Shown piece after piece: positions 52,903 through 63,568 of a stretch of 64,000 bases of DNA (the stretch's first letter is position 1; each line of letters opens with the position of its first letter). Under the pieces are notes generated by a model. That model saw nothing but the letters and a program-made list of their open reading frames with translations, had not been told where the DNA came from and did no database searches. This stretch comes from Siderastrea radians (taxonomy: Eukaryota; Cnidaria; Anthozoa; Scleractinia; Rhizangiidae). The stretch lies in contig OZ024895.1 in the NCBI GenBank assembly GCA_964017195.1, forward strand, positions 32,051,375-32,115,374, in the 5' to 3' direction. The position numbers and the translations under genes were made by a program.

Positions 52903-54326
52903 CAGTATGTTGCCCAGTTTTCGTACGGGCCCAGTTTTCGTACAAAAAGAACTTTATTTGATTATTTTCTTCGGTCATTTAAATCTTCGTCAACCGAAGA
53001 ATTCCAAAAATAAAAGGAACATTTCAGCTATAAATTGCCGGTTTTGCCGGGCTTTTTGACGAAGAAGCAGGTCAGTGCGGACAATTTCTTTCAAGGTGAG
53101 TAAAAGTTTAGCGGCTAATATTTGCACTTTTCACTGCACAGTAAAGGTATTGTAGATAAACAAATAGCCCGTTTTGTAGGTAATTTTGCACGGAACTTCA
53201 TGATTTTTGGACAGATGATAGATAAAAGATGAAAGTGAATGGAAAAACTTTCAACACCAGCTCAAATCTAACTGCTCCTGAATTTTAGCGCTTAGAGTCT
53301 TCGCATACATTACGACCCACAGTGCCAGTTTTCGTACACTTAGCTGCGCCTTTCTCAAAACCTATTTTTAAATAAGTTAAAGAACTGAATTTTAAACTTT
53401 ACTGTTCGAAAACTAATAAGTCACAAGTGCAGCAAAGATTACACAACAATCCTTGCAAAGTACAATACACTACATGTATTTGTTGTGGTATAACAGCGAC
53501 GCTTTACATCCAGGTCATGCAAAGGTCACGAATATTTCATAAACCTAATCCCGCGCAAACAATCTAAATCGTCAAATAATTAACTAAGGTAGATGTCTAT
53601 GCATAGAATGTTGACATACACCTTGAAATATCGTTAGTTTACCAGTTTTACCGATTTTTTTCGCTCTGTTGCGATTCTAATAAACATTTACAAAAGTAGG
53701 TAAGAAAAGCAAGCGTAAGCGGAAACGGAAGTAAAGCGTTTGCTATTTTAAAGGCGTAAGCGGAAACGGAAGGAAAACGTCGAATCTTATACAGGCCTTT
53801 TCTTAACAGTTGTAATACGCAGAATAGTAACCTGTCAACTACCTTTACCAAGGCAGTAAATGACGTACGAGACAGTGGATTGAGCGTACGAAAAGCCGCC
53901 CAATTAAGTGACGGACCAAAAAGTCAGCACTGCAGGATCGATTAAACATCCACACCCAGAATAACCATTTGCTATTTACACCAATTATTGGTCGCTAAGC
54001 CGATATTTATTCACAAATCTAAGAGAAAACACGATAAGCACTCAGCAGGGTGGCTGACACATCGGTTTGCGTCGAGCGTTTTCGTGGAGAAATGTTGCTT
54101 TGTCGATGTACGAAAACTGGGCCAGGTGTACGATGACTGGGCAACTTAGGAGTTTTGGGAAAAATGGCATAATTTGGAACATACGTCGATCAAGCGGCCA
54201 ATCGTTTTATATATTGAAGGTAAGTAAATGGGCTATCTTTAAAACAAATTTCAGAAACTTTCATCTCAAAGACGAAAAGATATAGCGATTACAAACTAAA
54301 GTGTACGAAAACTGGGCAACACACTG
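52903..54326. mobile_element. pogo-like (Tc1/mariner superfamily) element, unit 3 only
   Basis: CAGTATGTTGCCCAGTTTTC and the inverted AACTGGGCAACACACTG, flanked by TA (52901-52902, 54327-54328). Unit 2 shows the empty CTCTACCGTTG at 34858-34868. CAGTTTTCGTAC or its complement recurs at least six times near the ends and inside. A relic of the transposase DNA-binding domain lies at 53847-53975; the catalytic domain is gone. Confidence 0.75.
53847..53975 (+). pseudogene. Psq/CENP-B-type HTH relic of a pogo-like transposase
   Basis: Reads TKAVNDVRDSGLSVRKAAQL then SDGPKS, a frameshift, SALQDRLNIHTQ. This is the helix-turn-helix pattern (A...V..G.S.RKAA....VPKSTLQDR) of pogo/Tigger transposases and Pipsqueak/CENP-B proteins. 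No further domains are readable downstream. Confidence 0.6.
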
Positions 54327-55559
54327 TACCGTTGATTTTAATTGATTTCTTGTCATGTTCATCCGGAGACTGTCTTTTTGTTTGTAATCAGTGCTTTTCA
54401 TTATCGGTAATGTGGTTTTTTTGAACTGATTATGCTCTATACTGCTTGTATTTCTACGCACGTTGTTAATGAATACTAATTGGAAATCAGGATCTGTTCC
54501 AAAATAACGGGACCTCTGGATTAAGGATATGAAATAAGCAAACAAACAAACAATCGATAGCAGCAGCCAAAGGACTTTATTACACCATGTGACAATTTTT
54601 TTAATCTGGAAGCGAAAGTCACGCAAGCCTCCGCAAGCCACGCAACCCCCGCAGAATTTTGCATTAAAACAAACATGGCAAACTGCTAGCTGTTTCATGT
54701 AAACATAAAGCCGCTGCATGTGTCCAGTTAATGTGTTTGTTTAACGAAGAAGAAGAAAAAAAACTACTACCTACCTGTGTTGTCAGAGTCGATTTTGTTA
54801 CGTGAGAAGACGTGACCGGTTATAGTCCCATTGAAGAAAAATGGCAACTGCTGATTGGAAAACTCTTAGGCAACGCTCGTGTCTGGGCCAAATGAGAGAA
54901 AACTCTCGACGGCTTTCCTGAAAGCGGGCCGGAGAGTCACAAAGATTGCATGAGGGTTTGAGTACAAGTGAGAGCAAGAGTTTGAACTGTTGGCGACTCC
55001 CCAGAGATACTTTTACTTCATGTTCTATTCCCCACCCCCCCCCCGGCACACAAAAAAGGGACAGTCCCTACCCCCGTGACTGGCTTAGACATCAACTAAA
55101 AGTGATTGCTTTGTTTTAAATGAATACAAATGTGCAAAACCTTTACTTTCAGAAAAGTTAAAAAAACCTTCCTAATTCTTCTGGGGGAAAGCTCGAACAC
55201 TCTCCTTCAGATACTCAAAGTAATCCACATACTGTAAATTTTGCATCTTGACCACTGAAGAAGAGGCAGGAGCCTCAAAATTTCTGGTTCTTTAAAACTT
55301 TTTTTCCAGTGCCCTGATAGAAAAAAATTTCAAGTTATTAATCCAATATTAAGTTGACCCTTTGAAACAGGCATTTTGAGGTAAATTACGCTCCTATTTA
55401 ATAAATGCCTCTTCATCTAACAAACGCTCCTGTCTAGTAAACACCTTTTGTGAAGAGCAGGTTGAATCAGACAAGCCAGGCTGATGAAATCAACCCAATA
55501 TAGTTTTCAGTATAATTAACCGGTGTATATTATTCTAATATTGACACAGTGAAATTAAA

Positions 55560-57962
55560 CTTAATAAACAGTGAGTTGGTGCCATGGATGTTGAGACTTA
55601 TGCTGTAATTTACATCTAGTTTTTTTCACTTTCATTGAATAGTTGCTTTTGAATTTATGAAAAGTTGAACCTTTATTTTAATACTTGTTGGGCCAAATAT
55701 AATAACTGCCGACAGAAAATCCCCAAAATTTGATAAACACCTTGCGAGTTTGTTGGATCATTTACAGTAGTCTCATACATTTACATGGAAAAGGCACTAT
55801 TTTTCTCCAGTCGTTTGGTCATAAACTGATCAAAATTACCTGCAAAATATGTGGACTTGTCCACAAGGTTAGATGGCATTGTGTCAGCACACCCATAATT
55901 CATTGCATGAGCAGTTAGTTTTTCAGTTACCTTGATTTGTCCCCCCCCCTCTTCCCCTCTGACAAGACCACTACAAATAGGTTTAAACATAGGTTTGAAA
56001 ACACCTTTATTATGGACCACAGTTTTAATTATTAGTATTTTTGATATTTCCCTTTTTGTATTGTATTATAGGTTATACTTTCATCCTTTTTATAAGTAGT
56101 GTTATAATCATATTCATAGATATTTTTAATATTTACATTGTAAAGGATGTTGCAATTCAGCCAGCCCGGGGCTGCAATGATTTTACTCAATAAAGCTATC
56201 TCCCTCTCTATCTCTCTCTCTCTCTCTCTCTTGAAAATCCCCAGGCCAGAAGTGCTGGCTTTTTCCAGGGGTGTGCCTGGGGGTGGGGGGGATGGTAACT
56301 GCTAGAACTGAACCATGCATAACCATTAACAAAGTCCAAAGGGACTGGGAAAATGTGTTCGTTGTAATTAGAGTTTGTTATGTAGACGTTTGGCTGATAA
56401 TTATTTTGCCTCACAATTAAACAGTATTATGTTGTGGTTAGATCGTGAAATTAGTACACAGTTTTGAATTAAGGGATTCGTGGCTATTTGTAGGCATTTA
56501 ACTCATTAGTTGGTCAACTATCATGCATGCATTCAGTATCAGTTACCTAATGACATTTATTTGTACATCAGGTAAAATTTTAATTTTGGGCTTCTGGATT
56601 GCATTTATTATATTAAAGATTTGAATTCATTCTTCCAGGGTTCATTACAGTATGTCGGGTTTCTGTTCTCTACAATATGGTAAATATCATTCGTTATAGT
56701 GGATACTTCATTATAAAAGGGTTTGTTATATTGGGGTTCCTCTGCAAAGATCAGCTTACACCATGCTACTTGTCACAGTTATGGCTCACAGCACACCTGA
56801 AGGTGTTACTCATGAGGACCTGTTGCAAGCCAGGATAAGTTCTCATAGTCTGTAGTGATGACACAAGAGGAAAGCCTTTTAGTTTGTGAATGGTTGTTTT
56901 TTGGTGGCACTGGTCTTGTTGCACAAGCAGCACACACAAGGCCAGTAGACTTGAAGGGATAGGTCACTGCAACACCTCTAAAAAATTAAAATTTATTGGA
57001 TAATTCCATAAATTCTTGTATGGGACAAGTTGCATAGACAGCGATTGAATTTGAATTTTGGTGTTCAGTTGTTGTTATTTTCTTTGGGTACTTTAAAGTT
57101 TGTTAGATTGAGAGAGATCCATATTTTGTATAAGGATGGTTTTTTTTAGACAAAACATTTAGTTCTGGCAATGATCTCTTTTCATTAGCCAGGTGTTTAA
57201 GTGAGGGGTATCTACATGTATTACTTTTCAATGAACTAATATCCTATCCAGGGAGAGACTACTACTTCTAATTTGCTTCATGCTTCAAAAACTGGAGTTA
57301 CACGTCATTCCCCTTTGGACTTCCCCCTTTTGGCCTGAGTGACTTAATTAACCATAACCTATTAATCTAAAGTCTATGTGAACACTGAAAGTGTTCTTAA
57401 CCATGAGACTTAACCATCACACAAGGTTGACAGCATCATGCCACAAGAATAGGTTTCTCAAAACATAACAAAAGCAATTTTAATTGGAAAAATAACACGA
57501 ATTCTGAACTAAATTGAACTACCGGTTTCATTTTGACTGCTATCAGTCATTCTAGTTGAGGTCGCATTCAAACTGATGATGGTCTGTAATTTCATTCATT
57601 AACTTCATTGTTGACGTAGTTGCCATATTACTATTTAGTACACCTCTTTGCATACAAATTTATTCACCTAGAAAACTCAAATCTTAATAAAAACCTCTCA
57701 AATGAAATTGCTACTAAGATTTGTTAATTCCTTAAGTGTTGCTTTTTATAAGCAATTTTTGTATTAAAATCTAACACATTCATGTATAAGGAGAAGAGGA
57801 AAATATTACATTTTGGCGTAGAAAATGTTCATGCTGGAAGAATATATTCTGGGTTTGTATAAAAGGAAATATAAATTTGGCTAAGCAGCTCCTTCTTAAA
57901 GGTAAAATATATTTGATTTTTAGTTTTTCGCTTTCTAATGGGATGGCTGTTGTCTTCTTTAG
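55560..57962 (+). repeat. ZNF3 5' flank
   Basis: Copy of 36060-38885 without the two unit 2-specific MITEs. It ends at the acceptor TTGTCTTCTTTAG. Confidence 0.65.
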
Positions 57963-57983
57963 AAATCACAAGATAAGGGAGAA

Positions 57984-58583
57984 ATGAATGCTCAGAAGAA
58001 TACTGGAAGGAAGGCTTTCAAATGTAACACTTGCGACAGGAATTTTAATCACCAGTCACACCTGAAAGTACACCTAAGGATTCACGATGGTGAGAGACCG
58101 TTCAAGTGTAGTCAATGTGACAAATGTTTTAGTGTGTCATGGTCATTGAAAATCCACATGAGGATTCACAGTGGTGAGCGACCGTACGAGTGTAGTCAAT
58201 GTGACAAACGTTTCAGCCGTTTAACATATATGAACACTCACTTTAGGGTGCATAGTGGTGAGAAACCATACAAATGTACTCAATGTGACAAATGTTTCAC
58301 TCAGAGGTCAGGTCTGCTACATCACATGAGAGCAATACATAGTGATTCACCCCACAAGTGCACCCTATGTCACAAATGCTTCAGTAATGATGGTGGACTA
58401 AAGAGGCATAATTGCAGCAAACGTTCTGCTTTTGACAAAGAAAGATTCACCTGCTGGATGTGCCAAGAATATTGCCATAATTATTGTGGTATTCTATACC
58501 ACATGCATAAACATATGACGAGACCAAGGTTTGTAAGTACTGGCAGTGATGAAGTTATGATTCTGGAAAATATTTGCCCTTAA
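57984..58583 (+). CDS. C2H2 zinc-finger protein ZNF3 (six fingers)
   Basis: 199 residues, same start as ZNF2 (MNAQKNTGRKAFKCNTC; exon from 57963). Fingers: FKCNTC, FKCSQC, YECSQC, YKCTQC, then HKCTLCHKC ending H-N-C, then FTCWMC with the shared tail. Contacts: HSHV, VWSI, RTYT, QSGH, NGGR. Relative to ZNF2, 56 residues (exactly two 28-residue fingers) are missing between fingers 2 and 5, consistent with unequal exchange. Finger 3 combines a RLTYMNTH helix related to ZNF2 finger 5. The tail has one change (HMHKH for HMYKH). Frame intact. Confidence 0.88.
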   Translation: MNAQKNTGRKAFKCNTCDRNFNHQSHLKVHLRIHDGERPFKCSQCDKCFSVSWSLKIHMRIHSGERPYECSQCDKRFSRLTYMNTHFRVHSGEKPYKCTQCDKCFTQRSGLLHHMRAIHSDSPHKCTLCHKCFSNDGGLKRHNCSKRSAFDKERFTCWMCQEYCHNYCGILYHMHKHMTRPRFVSTGSDEVMILENICP

Positions 58584-59336
58584 TAGGTCTTTGTCTTCGC
58601 ATTTTAAAATGTGGCAAAATAGGGGAAAATGTATTTGTGGAATGTTTTTTTGGAGGGCACGTGACGAGTAGCTGTTTAATTGCAACCTAATTTCCTTTTT
58701 ATAGCATTCAGAAGGATTCTGTTGTCCATACCTTCCTCTCTTTTAGTCACTTTATCAGGTGGAAGTCACATCAATTGATTAAGGACACAATGACACTACC
58801 TTATTCATTTTTAAGGTTCCCTTACAATGTTGAAGGTATTGTGGAAATTATCCAAGTGCCTTTGCTATTTATCTATAGGGCAGTTAATTAAATAATTATG
58901 GCTCAATATTTTTGCCGTATTCAGAGGACAGACGACACATCGCCTTGACTGCACCGCTTGTGTTTTTTCATAGTTTTCTTGTGTCAACTAAGAAAGTCCA
59001 GTGTTTGAGCTTTAAAACCAGCAATCTGAACGACGGGCAACAGAAATCTAAACGATGTGAAAAACGCACGGTTACGCGAATTGCTGATAATTCCCTATTT
59101 TTTCTGTATCGCACATTTCACTATCTGTGTTCAGAAAAATTGAAGTCTGGTCGCATTTGATAACACCTACGGTAGATTCTAGACTGGAACACCTTATAAC
59201 TCCCGTAGATCCATGGCTTTTGTATTGTTGGGAATAATACGTGTAGGTACCAAACTAATATGTACTTTCTTTTAAGGGGCATAAGAATCACTCTAAGTTT
59301 CTTTGTAAGACTAACGTGCAAGGCTGCAAATTATGT
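58584..59336. other. ZNF3 3' flank, diverged
   Basis: Resembles the ZNF1/2 flank (GATTAAGGACACAATGACAC, TTACAATGTTGAAGG) but lacks the retroelement tail. Frames of 60-80 codons here match nothing. Confidence 0.4.
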
Positions 59337-59606
59337 TTGCTATATCACATGAGAGCAATGCATAGTGATTCACCCCACAAGTGAACCCTATGTGACAAAT
59401 GCTTCAGTAATGATGGTGGACTAAAGAGGCATAATTGCACCAAACGTTCTGCTATAGACATAGAAAGATTCACCTGCTGGATGTGCCAAGAATATTGCCA
59501 TAATTATTGTGGAATTCTATATCACATGTATAAACATATGACGAGACCAAGGTTTGTAAGTACTGGCAGTGATGAAGTTATGATTCTGGAAAATATTTGC
59601 CCTTAA
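59337..59606 (+). pseudogene. truncated zinc-finger gene copy (ZNF4 fragment)
   Basis: Starts abruptly inside a finger (LLYHMRAMHSDSPHK). A TGA replaces the first Cys codon of the next finger (TGC in ZNF2). It then continues TLCDKCFSNDGGLKRHNC through the FTCWMC finger and the shared tail to a TAA at 59604-59606. All upstream fingers are lost. The rest of the frame is open and close to ZNF1-3, so decay is recent or masked by conversion. Confidence 0.85.
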
Positions 59607-60411
59607 TAGGTCTTTGTCTCCGCATCACTGTTAGAACAACTCAGTTTTCTTTTTTGGAAAGGACACGTGACCAGATAGGTCACTACTTGGAACTGAACAA
59701 AACCAAAACTCTGGTGGTATATGTGTTGAAACCTTTTGCTTAGTCATCATGTCTTTTTACGGATAATTGGTCCGCCATTGTCTGTTAAATGGCTCAGTGT
59801 TATTATATGCATCTTCTGTTTAAAGGGTCTCTGTCATCTATATTTAGAACTATTTTGAAAGCTAAAAGACATACTGCAATCAAAGGAATCCCAAAGAAAT
59901 GGTTCAGTTTTGTTTTAAATAATCCACCAGTTTTCTAAAACTATAATTGAGTATGTTTGGATGCGGAGGGAAATGGAAGACAACTTGAAAACCTTAAGCT
60001 GATGTTTTCATGATGTTCCCTTGTTTCTTGGAAAAATCGCCAAAACCTTAGCCTGTGAACAGGCTCCGCGGTGGGGAAAAAGCGCCAAAAAAATTCGGCA
60101 AGCGGAGCGAACTGAGCTGCGGAGCCTGTTCAGGCTTCCCAAACCTGATCATGGTTTGTTATGAGAAAAAACTCGATTTCTTTGTCCTGATGTTCAAAGA
60201 GCATTTGGAGAAAAGGTATTTAATTTGATTTCAACACGTGACGAAGCCACTTTATGAGTAGTTTTGTTAAGAGTGATTACTTTCCCCAAAATTAGAATTA
60301 TTAGATACTATCTTTGATCAGCAAGGTGACCTGTCTTTGGATGAGAGAGAACAAAAATATTTCGAAAATTTTTCAGAGTTGTGTTTTGGTTATCAGTAGA
60401 AGTTGTAGACT
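59607..60411. other. ZNF4 3' flank, with a small hairpin MITE
   Basis: Diverged copy of the ZNF 3' flank (GAAACCTTTTGCTTAGTCAT, AGAGTGATTACTT). A hairpin with AGCCTGTGAACAGGCTCCGC and GCGGAGCCTGTTCAGGCT ends lies at about 60053-60135, an inserted MITE with weak CCAAAACCT/CCCAAACCT flanks. Confidence 0.45.
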
Positions 60412-60683
60412 ACGAGCAGTCCCTATTTTTTCGCAAAGTCCGTATTTTTTCGCAGAGTCCGTCGAGCATTCGCCTTAAAAAATAAATGACCGCGCGAAAA
60501 ATGGGGACGTATGTAGAAAACCAAAATAACAACTTCTATAGACTACAAGCAGTCCCCATTTTTCGCGCAGTCATTTATTTTTTAAGGCGAATGCTCGACG
60601 GACTCTGCGAAAAAATACGGACTTTGCGAAAAAATAGGGACTGCTTGTAGTCTATAGAAGTTGTTATTTTGGTTTTCTACATA
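60412..60683. repeat. composite palindrome A-B-A'-B'
   Basis: A (GACTACGAGCAGTCCC..., 60412-60508), B (GTATGTAGAAAACCAAAATA..., 60509-60540), A' (60541-60650) and B' (60651-60683) are alternating inverted copies. A/A' ends are MITE-like; B/B' is flank sequence. TAGAAGTTGT occurs at both outer edges. Confidence 0.65.
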
Positions 60684-60944
60684 CGTTGGACAATTTTCCT
60701 GGAAAGGTTTTTTTTCATGTAGTGTATGGCATATTGTAGGGTTAGGGATTAAAGATTTATTTAAAGTTTTGTTACGTTAAAGTTTTGTAGTTCAGAAGAC
60801 TCCCATTATCTTGAACAGCAAAGATCGCTTGTTACCCTGTACACAACTCGTTTTCCTTAGGTACCTTTTTACCGTTGTTTTTATTGGCTGGGCTGTCTCT
60901 AACGTTACTTACATCTTGTAGATGATACGTTTCCATGGATACTG

Positions 60945-61440
60945 TTAGAGAGTGGTGCAGGAGTACTGCTGTTGTGGTTGGCGCGTCGGACTTTTTTCAT
61001 CGGGGCCCCGGTCGCTCGAAAGCCGATTAGCGCTAACCCAGAGTTAAATGTTGTACAAGGTTCCTGATTCTCTTGTTTAAAAGCATTGCCGCTGCTATAT
61101 TTTACGTGACAAGTTAAAAGCAGCCAAAGCCAAACTGTTAGGTGAAAATAAAATGTGCTGGGATCCACGTCTCTATGGATTAAAAGTGAATTTTAAAATT
61201 GACGCTAATCCTAGGTTAGCTTACCGTGCTTTGAACAACCGGACACAGAAGATCTGAATGTTGGTGATCCGATGCAAGGTTCGTCTTAGCATTGGAACGT
61301 TGTTTCCTTTGGCAAAAATACCTTTTCTCCACAATCTTTAACACTGACCAGGTGTATAAACGTAAACATGTACCGGTCAAAAACTGCTATGGGAATGCTA
61401 TGATGAACTAGCATCCCATCCAAGGGTAGAAATTGTTGTT
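60945..61440 (+). mobile_element. SINE-like element interrupted by a MITE
   Basis: Head TGTGGTTGGCGCGTCGGACT and body AGGTGTATAAACGTAAAC match 43725-43965. The halves are separated by the MITE at 61002-61246. A partial direct duplication (GGTAGAA(A/G)TTGTTGTTCACA) follows at 61424-61550. Confidence 0.5.
61002..61246. mobile_element. MITE with GGGCCCGGT ends inside the SINE
   Basis: GGGGCCCCGGTCGCTCGAAA with TTAGCGCTAACCC near the left, and CTAGGTTAGCTTACC then TTTGAACAACCGG at the right. Same family as 37706-37946. Confidence 0.6.
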
Positions 61441-62357
61441 CACAATACAGAAATGGCTTCGGGCTCCAGCCATGCGTCTGAAAGGGTATCCATGGTAGAA
61501 GTTGTTGTTCACAGTACAGAAATGGCTTCGGACTCTGCGTTGCGTCTGTGCCCTGCCTTTCGTCTACTGCATATACAGTACTTTACTTCTACATTTTGAA
61601 CAGAAACCATTTTGAACACAAAATGTATTTCCCTGGCCTCTCAAAAGGAACAATAATTTTTTATGATTGCGCCTGAGTTTCCAGGATAGTGGGAGTCGAC
61701 TGTATACATGTATTTTTGTTACTTGTTATATTGGACTTGAAATATCTTAGTACGGACAATGACTTTGCATTTTTGTTGAGTTGTAATGCTGTGCCTTTTT
61801 TCACCAATTGTTTCAGGTTTCGTGTTACATGTGACCCTTGTATGATTACCCGTTCTGTTAATAAAGCAGTTAACCGTGATCATGTCATTGCTGTTTTTGT
61901 GTTCAAATGTTGCGCTATTTGAGAACTGCTCTCCTTTCCGTGGGGGATCGAGAATTGAAGCGAGCACACGATGACTAGGAAAATCGGGCTCCCTGGATGC
62001 TTTGAAATTTGCCACCAGAGCTTTGACGGATATCGGAGGTAATTTGGTCTCCTTTCAACCGTTAACGTTTGGGGGGGGGGGATAGTGACGCGAGCGGACG
62101 CGCCCTGCTTTAGTTTGTTCGATGATGGTATCAGAAGATAGAAGGTTGGTGAAAAGAGCCTATAGCTTAGCAGTATTTGAATCGAAGGCTACAAATACGA
62201 AAGAGCAAGATAAAAATTCCGGGCTCCATGCAAAGGAAACAGAATGAAAACCTGTTAGTTTTCGAACCAGTTTCTTGCTTTTTTGTTTTAAGACAGACAT
62301 CCTATTACTTGCACACGTTAACAATTGAAAACGGAGACTTTCGATACTTTTTGAAGA

Positions 62358-62559
62358 GGCTACACGAGCAACTTTTTGCTTGCGATGGTGATGTGATTGT
62401 TTTTTTCTTTTTTTGGAAATTGTCGCGTCGTCGGCGCGCGGTGGTGGTTAAACTTGGCGACAAAGTCCCTAATCTTGTCACAAAAATTCAACTCATCGAC
62501 GGGACAATTTTTCGAAAAAATCGCCTCACCATGGCAAGCAAAAAATCGCTCGTGTAGCC
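62358..62559. mobile_element. palindromic MITE with GGCTACACGAGC ends
   Basis: GGCTACACGAGCAACTTTTT and the inverted AAAAATCGCTCGTGTAGCC, with GCTTGCGATGGTGATG pairing inward. Units 1-3 lack it at the corresponding point (TCGAAGCCAAGATTTATC at 29815). Target duplication unclear. Confidence 0.6.
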
Positions 62560-63381
62560 GCAGCTTTATTGTTTGGGCGTGGACAATTACGATCATTTAT
62601 GTATATGCCCTGGCCGCCTTCCGTCCTCATTCAAGCTATTAAATCCAAAACAAGTCATCACAAAGTTGAGGAGCGTGGCGATGAGAATATTTCGCTTTTT
62701 TTCTGCTGGAGGTGGGTTGCAGGAATCCCCCCCCCCCCACCGCCCCGCTTCCCACCTATTTTCTAGTGTAGGTCAGGAGCGAAGAGACTGGTTTTAAGCC
62801 GTTTTGCATTTCGACGATCATGCTATGCAATTGGCGTGTTTTGCTCTTTAGTAACATGTTTTTTTTCCAACGAGCCCTCGCGCAGGAGACATTCCTGTGT
62901 ACCATCGGTGAAATCACACCTCCCTATCTTATATAAGGTATGAACATGATTAATTTGTAAATTTTGTTTCCAAAAAGGGTTTTATCTGAAAATAAGGCAA
63001 GATAATTTACATACATATTTGAGGTCGAATAACGTTTGGGTACTCAATTCCGAAGAAGAACTCCTCCAGGGAGGGGAAGGGATGACACGAGCTTGCCCAC
63101 AGAGAATGTCACGTGATTTAGCTCTGCAGTTTCAAATGTGCTTGTGTGGTTGAAGAAGAAGGGTGGATTTTCTGTTTTCATTTGTGCTGTGTTTCTGCGC
63201 ACGAGGTAGGTAGTGAAGCCCATAATACGGTATAGTGATAATCCACGGAAACAAGAAGCGTTTGAATTTCAAATAAGTGTTACATTCTGTTTCGCGATCG
63301 CGTTTTGAGACGGTTTGGCTTGTTACAAGTCTATGTGTCGTTTAGTATGGAACGCCCACAACTGTCTTATGATACTTTTTT

Positions 63382-63568
63382 CCATTATATTCGGTGCTTA
63401 TTTCATTGTATTCGGTGCTTATTCCATTGTGTACGGTGCTCCTGTCTTTATATGCGGTGCTTTCGCCTTTATATTCAGTGCTTTTTTCATTAAATGGGGT
63501 GCATATGTCATTATATTCGGTTTAAACGCCATTATATTCGGTGTTTATTCCGTTATATTCGGTGCTAA
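63382..63568 (+). repeat. 24-bp minisatellite
   Basis: About eight imperfect copies of a 24-bp unit around CATTATATTCGGTGCTTATT. Because the unit is a multiple of three, it is open as a hydrophobic octapeptide repeat (IIFGAYxI-like); that frame is not taken as a gene. It sits at the C-B junction of the rearranged unit. Confidence 0.75.

Larger units (their letters stand above)
43440..58660 (+). repeat. segmental duplication unit 3
   Basis: Same order as unit 2 with extra insertions at 45313-46665, 48301-48529, 49891-50312, 50806-51403 and 52903-54326. Once these and the unit 2-specific MITEs are subtracted, the lengths of 28.3-39.7 kb and 44.2-58.6 kb agree within a few hundred bases. Confidence 0.85.

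Noticed and set aside
28311..56900. Units 2 and 3 as two long terminal repeats of a giant retroelement
   Set aside because: They are in tandem with genes, contain no primer-binding site or polypurine tract at edges, and a third and fourth unit follow; segmental duplication explains them.
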